The translations under genes and the position numbers were made by a program. Shown piece by piece: positions 60,156-64,000 of a stretch of DNA of 64,000 nucleotides. The notes beneath the pieces are model-generated. The model saw nothing but the letters and a program-made list of their open reading frames with translations, was not told the DNA's origin and searched no databases. The number at the start of each line of letters is the position of its first letter. The first letter of the stretch is position 1. The DNA is from Micromonospora phaseoli (lineage in GTDB: Bacteria > Actinomycetota > Actinomycetes > Mycobacteriales > Micromonosporaceae), in NCBI RefSeq assembly GCF_900109115.1, contig NZ_FNYV01000002.1, positions 124,001 to 188,000 on the forward strand, read 5' to 3'.

Positions 60156-61133
60156 TCAGTCCTTTCCGGTTCGACGCAGCCGCCCGTCATCGCGGTCGAT
60201 GCGTAGTTCCCGTTCGAGTTCCACGATGAGGGTACGCAGGTCGTCCAGCCGTTGGCTGATGGCGATCCGGTCCACCTCGTCGGGCGTCCCGTCACCGTCG
60301 GAGTCGTAGCCGGGCGCCAGCCCCTCGGTCATCTCCAGCCGGCGCGCCTCCTCCATCGAGTTGACGAAGACCGCGACGAGGATGTTGAGCAGCAGATTGA
60401 CGGTGATCACCACGAAGCTGCCGTAGTACAGCACGGTCCACGGGGAGACTTCCATGCCCTGCTCGATGAGGTCCGGCAGCGTCTCCAGCGACAGCAGCAC
60501 GAACAGCGTCAGCAGGGATCGCCCGATGTCGCCGTACTCCTCGGGATACACCTCGCCGAAGATCAGCCAGCCGGCCATGCCGTAGACGTAGAGCGTCACC
60601 ACGGCCAGGGCGAAGAAGCCGCCGATACCCGGCAGGCTGCGCCACAGCGCCGAGACGATCATCCGCAGGCCGGGCGAGAACCGGACCAGTCGGATCATCC
60701 GGAGCACCCGGACCACCCGCAGCAGCGCCGAGTCGCCGTGCAGGCCGGGGAGGAAGATCGCGGCGATCACCAGGAAATCGAAGACGTTCCACCCGTGCCG
60801 GAAGAAGTCCTGCGGACGGCGGCCATAGGCCAGCAGCCGGATGACGATCTCGACGACGAAGATCGTCCGGAAGCCCCATTCCAGCGCGTGCAGCGCGGTG
60901 CCAGCCGGGCCCAGGTCGGGATAGGTCTCCAGGCCGAGGACCACGCCGTTGGCGAGGATGACCACGATGATGGCGATCTCGAACGAACGAGACGCGGAGA
61001 GCCGGGCGCAGCACTCGACCAGCCGCTGACCACGGGCGGAGCGGGCCGGTCCACCCCGCTGGACCGGCACTGACGTCGGGCTCACCGTGCCGCCGGCACC
61101 GGTGCTGGCAGCGGGGCCGGTATCGCCACCCAC
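60156..61133 (-). CDS. Voltage-gated cation channel (BacNav-like) with EF-hand-like tail
   Basis: The 325-residue protein has a single six-TM domain. S4 carries regularly spaced arginines (LLRVVRVLRMIRLVRFSPGLRMIV). The pore loop has the filter region LLSLETLPDLIEQGM with Glu217, where NaChBac has TLESWAS. S6 is VVITVNLLLNILVAVFVNSMEEAR. The C-terminus holds a single Ca-binding loop-like DSDGDGTPDEVD and then a coiled coil (ISQRLDDLRTLIVELERELRI) that should tetramerise it. GTG 61133 has a weak ribosome site. Ion selectivity cannot be read with certainty from the altered filter. Confidence 0.87.
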   Translation of the reverse strand: MGGDTGPAASTGAGGTVSPTSVPVQRGGPARSARGQRLVECCARLSASRSFEIAIIVVILANGVVLGLETYPDLGPAGTALHALEWGFRTIFVVEIVIRLLAYGRRPQDFFRHGWNVFDFLVIAAIFLPGLHGDSALLRVVRVLRMIRLVRFSPGLRMIVSALWRSLPGIGGFFALAVVTLYVYGMAGWLIFGEVYPEEYGDIGRSLLTLFVLLSLETLPDLIEQGMEVSPWTVLYYGSFVVITVNLLLNILVAVFVNSMEEARRLEMTEGLAPGYDSDGDGTPDEVDRIAISQRLDDLRTLIVELERELRIDRDDGRLRRTGKD

Positions 61134-61230
61134 CGTGCGTCGTTCGGGCGCTGACGGACGGCAATCATGGGCGACAGCCTACGGGGCGGCCGTACCGGGC
61201 ATCAGCTGCCCAGCCGGCGTCTGATCACGC

Positions 61231-61261
61231 TTGCATCCGGTACCCGGGTACAGGGTTACCG
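61231..61261 (+). promoter_or_regulatory. MerR-type promoter with 19-bp spacer and GTACCCGGGTAC dyad
   Basis: TTGCAT (61231-61236) and TTACCG (61256-61261) are 19 bases apart, and the spacer is centred on the perfect palindrome GTACCCGGGTAC (61240-61251). This is the layout that MerR-family activators untwist. The start ATG is only 8 bases beyond the -10, so the mRNA would be leaderless or nearly so. Confidence 0.6.
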
Positions 61262-61268
61262 TCGATGC

Positions 61269-61640
61269 ATGACCGAGAAGAAGGCGCTGGTTGACCGTTC
61301 GTGGGTGCCGCCGACGTGCACGTTGCCGACCGTGGAGCAGCCACTGCGGCTGGCCGAGTTCGACGATCTCTTCGCCTCGGCCGTAATCGGGGTGCAGCGG
61401 GTTGACCGGATGCGGTTGCGGCTGGAGTTGCGGCCCGAGCCGGGGGGCGCCGGGCGGGCGGCGGAGTTGATGGTGCGGGAGACCGGCTGCTGCTCGTTCT
61501 TCACCTTCACCCTGACCGCGACCGGTGGACAGCTCGCCCTGGAGGTGGCCGTGTCGGCGGAACAGGTCGGTGTGCTCGATGCTCTCGCCGCCCGCGCCGA
61601 GGGGGTGGCCTCACCCCGGGGCCGCCCCCTCGGCGGTTGA
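61269..61640 (+). CDS. Small cysteine-containing protein of unknown function
   Basis: The 123-residue protein has one Cys in SWVPPTCTLPTVEQPLRLAEFDDLF and a Cys pair in RETGCCSFFTFTLT; the spacing could bind a soft metal or a thiol ligand. The rest is an alpha/beta pattern. Homologues occur in actinobacteria next to or under MerR-type control, in my recollection, but I cannot name a function. The promoter upstream suggests induction by metal, redox or a drug. No MerR gene is within the window. Confidence 0.72.
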   Translation: MTEKKALVDRSWVPPTCTLPTVEQPLRLAEFDDLFASAVIGVQRVDRMRLRLELRPEPGGAGRAAELMVRETGCCSFFTFTLTATGGQLALEVAVSAEQVGVLDALAARAEGVASPRGRPLGG

Positions 61641-61666
61641 GGTCGTCCCGGCGGGCGTCGTCGCGG

Positions 61667-62509
61667 TCAGTCGGCCGAGGCGCGGGCGACCGGCAGGTCG
61701 AAGTAGGAGTCCGGCCAGGGTTCCTCGCGGTACCGGAAGTGCCACCACTCCCGGTCGTAGCCGGCGAACCCGCCGTCAGTCATCAGCTGCCGCAGCAACC
61801 GCCGGTTCTCCCGTGCCGTGGCGTCGACCCGGGCCGAATCGACGTGCGCCAACGGGTCGAAGCAGTCGAAGCCGGTACCCATGTCGACGCTGTTGTCGGC
61901 GAAGCGCTGAGCACGCCCGGCGGTGCAGGCGACGAGCGGCTGGCCCGGGACGTACCGGGGCTGCTCCGGTGCCGGCACGTCGACCAGCGTGACGTCGACG
62001 GTGCTGCCCCGGCTGTGGGCGCTGGGTGAACCGAGGTACCCCAGATCGAACAGCTCCGACTTCGCCACCCCGGGGTAGAACTCGGCCTTCATCGCGTCCT
62101 GCCCCGGCTGGCCGGCCCAGCGGACGAAGTCGTCGGTGGCCCGCGCAGGGCGGTAGCAGTCGTACACCTTGAGGCTGCGGCCGATGGCCAGCGCGGCATC
62201 CTGCACCCCGCGCAACGCCTCGGCGGCCCGGCTGGTGAGCAGGCACAGTGCTTCGGGGTAGCCGTCCACGGGCCGGCCGAGGAAGTTGTGCGCCGTGGCG
62301 TACCTGATCTCGGAGAGAATGCGCCGATCCACGTCGGAGAGCACCACGAAGCCGGGGCGCGGCGACGCCGGCGACGGCTGGGGCGACGGTGGCGGCTCCG
62401 GCGTTGCCCGCCCACACCCGGCCACCACCAGCGCCACCGCGACGCCAGCGCCCAGCCTCTCCACCCACCTCCGCCCCACCGACGGCGGGCGGGCCGCCTG
62501 TGCGGTCAC
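61667..62509 (-). CDS. VanX-like D-alanyl-D-alanine dipeptidase (M15), lipoprotein
   Basis: The 280-residue protein has a lipoprotein signal (VERLGAGVAVALVVAGCGRA, Cys32) and a Pro/Ser linker. The M15D domain has LKVYDCYRPARATDDFVRWAG (Arg near the active site), zinc ligands in SAHSRGSTVDVTLVD (His, Asp) and DREWWHFRY (catalytic Glu, His). The extracytoplasmic site suggests peptidoglycan-fragment turnover rather than cytoplasmic vancomycin-type resistance. It overlaps the carboxypeptidase gene by 4 bases. Confidence 0.88.
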   Translation of the reverse strand: MTAQAARPPSVGRRWVERLGAGVAVALVVAGCGRATPEPPPSPQPSPASPRPGFVVLSDVDRRILSEIRYATAHNFLGRPVDGYPEALCLLTSRAAEALRGVQDAALAIGRSLKVYDCYRPARATDDFVRWAGQPGQDAMKAEFYPGVAKSELFDLGYLGSPSAHSRGSTVDVTLVDVPAPEQPRYVPGQPLVACTAGRAQRFADNSVDMGTGFDCFDPLAHVDSARVDATARENRRLLRQLMTDGGFAGYDREWWHFRYREEPWPDSYFDLPVARASAD

Positions 62510-63759
62510 TCCGGGCGGGACGGGTTTCCCGTCCCGGCGGTGCGCACCCGCCGGCGGCGGCCGAGCAGACCGACCACGAGCAGGGTCAGGCCGACGGCGA
62601 GGCCGATCAGGGAGGCCGATCGGAGCTGTCCGGCGAAGGCGAGTTGGTCGGACGGCTCGGCACCGGACGCGCCTCCGGGCAGCGCCTGCGGCGGTGGCGA
62701 GGCAGGCGGTGGCGAAGCGTTGGCGGCGCCGGGGCTCACCAGCACACCGACGGAGGCGTCCCGGGGCAGCGCGAACCCCCAGTCGAGCAGCGCGGCACCC
62801 TGCTGCCAGCCCCGCTTGTCGGTCACGTCCGCGCCGAGCAGGGTGACTACGAGTCGGCGCCCGCCACGCTCGGCGGCACCGACATAGGTGTGCCGGGCCA
62901 GGTCCGTGTATCCGGTCTTGCCGCCCAGCGCGCCGGGATAGTGGTAGAGCAGCTGGTTGTCGTTGTCGATGGTGAAGCTCTTGGCACGTTGCCTCGGCTG
63001 GGCCGGGATGACCGCCTCCCGGGCGGCGACGTAGCGGCGGAAGTCGGCGTCGGCGAAGCAGGCCCGGGCGATCAGCGCGAGGTCGTACGCGCTGGTGAAC
63101 TGTCCGGGACCGTCGAGGCCGGAGGGGGTCGCGGCATGGGTCTGGTACGCGCCGAGCAGCCGGGCCTGCTCGTTCATCGCCCGCAGCCCTCCGGCCATGC
63201 CGTCCGCGCCGCCGCCGAGGCGCGCCAGCGCGTTCGCCACCTCGTTGCCCGAGCGCAGCAACAGCCCCAGCCAGAGGGTGTCGACCCGGTACCGGCCACC
63301 GTCGACCAGCCCCACGGCCGAGCTGCCCGGCTCGATGTCGAGGTCACCGGCGGTGATGGTGACGACGTCGGCTGGGTCCAGTCGGGACAGCATGGTCGCG
63401 GCCAGCAGCAGCTTCTGCACGCTGGCCGGGGTCGCGTACTCGTGCGGGCCGCAGCCACCCAGCACCTCGCCGCTGTCCAGGTCGGCCACCAGCCACGAGG
63501 TGGCGGCCACCTTGGGTGGTGCCGGCACTCCCGGTGGGACCACCAGGCCGGACGTCGCCAGCCTGGCTCCGCCGACGGCCCGCTGCACCGGGTCCGGCGA
63601 CGGCGTCACCGGGGGTGTGGGACCGGGAGCGGGTGGCGCCGGACGCGGGCACGGCAGCGGTGCCGCCGCGGCGGCGCTGGCGGCCGGGACGAGTGGCGAC
63701 GCCACGAGCGCGGCGGTCAGCGCGACTGCCAGGCCGGAGACTCTCACAGTCAGCGACAC
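62506..63759 (-). CDS. D-alanyl-D-alanine carboxypeptidase (S11, DacC-like)
   Basis: The 417-residue penicillin-binding protein has a signal peptide, a Pro-rich linker and an S11 domain with SVQK (SxxK), SGN (SxN) and GGKTGYTD (KTG box). A C-terminal TM anchor (LIGLAVGLTLLVVGLLG) followed by RRRR keeps it in the membrane. It trims the terminal D-Ala of stem pentapeptides. GTG 63759 lacks a strong ribosome site; GTG 63747 is an alternative. Together with the VanX-like dipeptidase it can process and recycle D-Ala. Confidence 0.92.
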   Translation of the reverse strand: MSLTVRVSGLAVALTAALVASPLVPAASAAAAAPLPCPRPAPPAPGPTPPVTPSPDPVQRAVGGARLATSGLVVPPGVPAPPKVAATSWLVADLDSGEVLGGCGPHEYATPASVQKLLLAATMLSRLDPADVVTITAGDLDIEPGSSAVGLVDGGRYRVDTLWLGLLLRSGNEVANALARLGGGADGMAGGLRAMNEQARLLGAYQTHAATPSGLDGPGQFTSAYDLALIARACFADADFRRYVAAREAVIPAQPRQRAKSFTIDNDNQLLYHYPGALGGKTGYTDLARHTYVGAAERGGRRLVVTLLGADVTDKRGWQQGAALLDWGFALPRDASVGVLVSPGAANASPPPASPPPQALPGGASGAEPSDQLAFAGQLRSASLIGLAVGLTLLVVGLLGRRRRVRTAGTGNPSRPE

Positions 63760-63816
63760 TATCGGGTGAATTCCGGCGAGTCCGGCAAATCGATCAGCAC
63801 GGAAGCCGAGCCGGGG

Positions 63817-64000
63817 TCAGCCGCCGGGCGGACGGCCGGCGGCACGTGACCGGCGGGCGGCGATGACCGCCAGGGCGATCGCGACCGCACCGACGGCCAG
63901 CGCCACGAACATCCCGGCGCCCGGCCCGTCGGCGACGGTGGCCGAGGCGGTGGCGGCCAGCGGCGGCGCGGCGGTCGGTTCGGGCGCGGACGGCGACGGC
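63817..64000 (-). CDS. C-terminus of a membrane-anchored exported protein (partial)
   Basis: The last 60 residues of a minus-strand frame that enters from the right edge are visible: PSPSAPEPTAAPPLAATASA, then a TM helix (GMFVALAVGAVAIALAVIAA) and a basic tail (RRSRAAGRPPGG), ended by TGA 63819-63817. The Pro/Ala linker plus TM anchor plus RR is the C-terminal design of actinobacterial wall peptidases and mycosin proteases. The catalytic domain lies outside the window. Confidence 0.7.
   Translation of the reverse strand, partial: PSPSAPEPTAAPPLAATASATVADGPGAGMFVALAVGAVAIALAVIAARRSRAAGRPPGG

Noticed and set aside
57195..60206. Open frame of about 1000 codons on the plus strand opposite mnhA
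   Set aside because: It is His/Gln/Arg-rich, lacks any domain and is the antisense shadow usual in 72% GC DNA; the minus strand holds clear antiporter motifs.
1..64000. CRISPR arrays, insertion sequences or replication origin
   Set aside because: No regularly spaced repeats, transposase motifs, DnaA-box clusters or dnaA/dnaN-type genes were seen.

Overview
The window is a high-GC chromosomal segment with GTG/TTG starts, tightly overlapping ATGA/GTGA operons, strong GGAGG ribosome sites and an IdeR-type iron box. Together with intergenic repeats of a kind I associate with Micromonospora, this points to a Micromonosporaceae actinomycete (inference). I see no transposase, integrase, phage gene or CRISPR array, so it reads as ordinary chromosome carrying several accessory loci.

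Layout. 1-1960: end of a wall or surface polysaccharide locus (membrane protein, polysaccharide pyruvyl transferase). 2174-5024: Lrp regulator, acyl-CoA dehydrogenase and Xaa-Pro peptidase. 5086-7826: HTH regulator, small protein and ABC exporter operon behind a TATCG/CGATA operator. 8080-9466: VOC protein and a 5'-3' exonuclease. 9542-13961: sugar-catabolic operon (TIM-barrel isomerase, DUF993 protein, Gfo/Idh/MocA dehydrogenase) divergent from a LacI regulator with a matching operator. 14054-20851: large secreted hydrolase, VOC protein, GH51 arabinofuranosidase, a dead phosphotransferase gene fused in frame to a lipoprotein gene. 21246-33364: complete desferrioxamine-type siderophore locus (decarboxylase, N-hydroxylase, acyltransferase, NIS synthetase, binding protein, two permeases, ATPase) with an added penicillin-acylase-like enzyme and a second GNAT. 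33331-41752: a seven-gene operon and a divergent gene pair combining GTP cyclohydrolase II, a RibD-type reductase, a 6-pyruvoyl-tetrahydropterin-synthase homologue, a dehydrogenase, a glycosyltransferase, a methyltransferase, a flippase-like membrane protein, a CDP-alcohol phosphatidyltransferase and an LtaS-like phosphatase-superfamily protein; I know of no assigned product.

41849-53484: the RNA-biology region. A TRM11-like methylase diverges from two tandem RNA domains that fold as circularly permuted tRNA mimics (bacterial Y RNAs), directly upstream of the Ro60 homologue rsr. About 8 kb further lie tRNA-Arg(ACG) and the RNA ligase rtcB. Between them are a secreted metalloprotease/serine-protease fusion, an AMIN-like protein, a two-component system with a GerMN lipoprotein, an alpha/beta hydrolase and an NPP1/NLP-type secreted protein.

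53900-64000: Mrp-type Na+/H+ antiporter operon mnhA(B)CDEFG, a voltage-gated cation channel with an EF-hand-like tail, a small cysteine protein under a MerR-type promoter, then peptidoglycan peptidases (VanX-like dipeptidase, D,D-carboxypeptidase) and the membrane-anchored end of another exported protein.

The strongest candidate for a little-described system is the tandem Y-RNA array with rsr, whose Shine-Dalgarno can be paired away by sequence just after the RNA. The second is the pterin/glycan/lipid-like locus at 33-42 kb.
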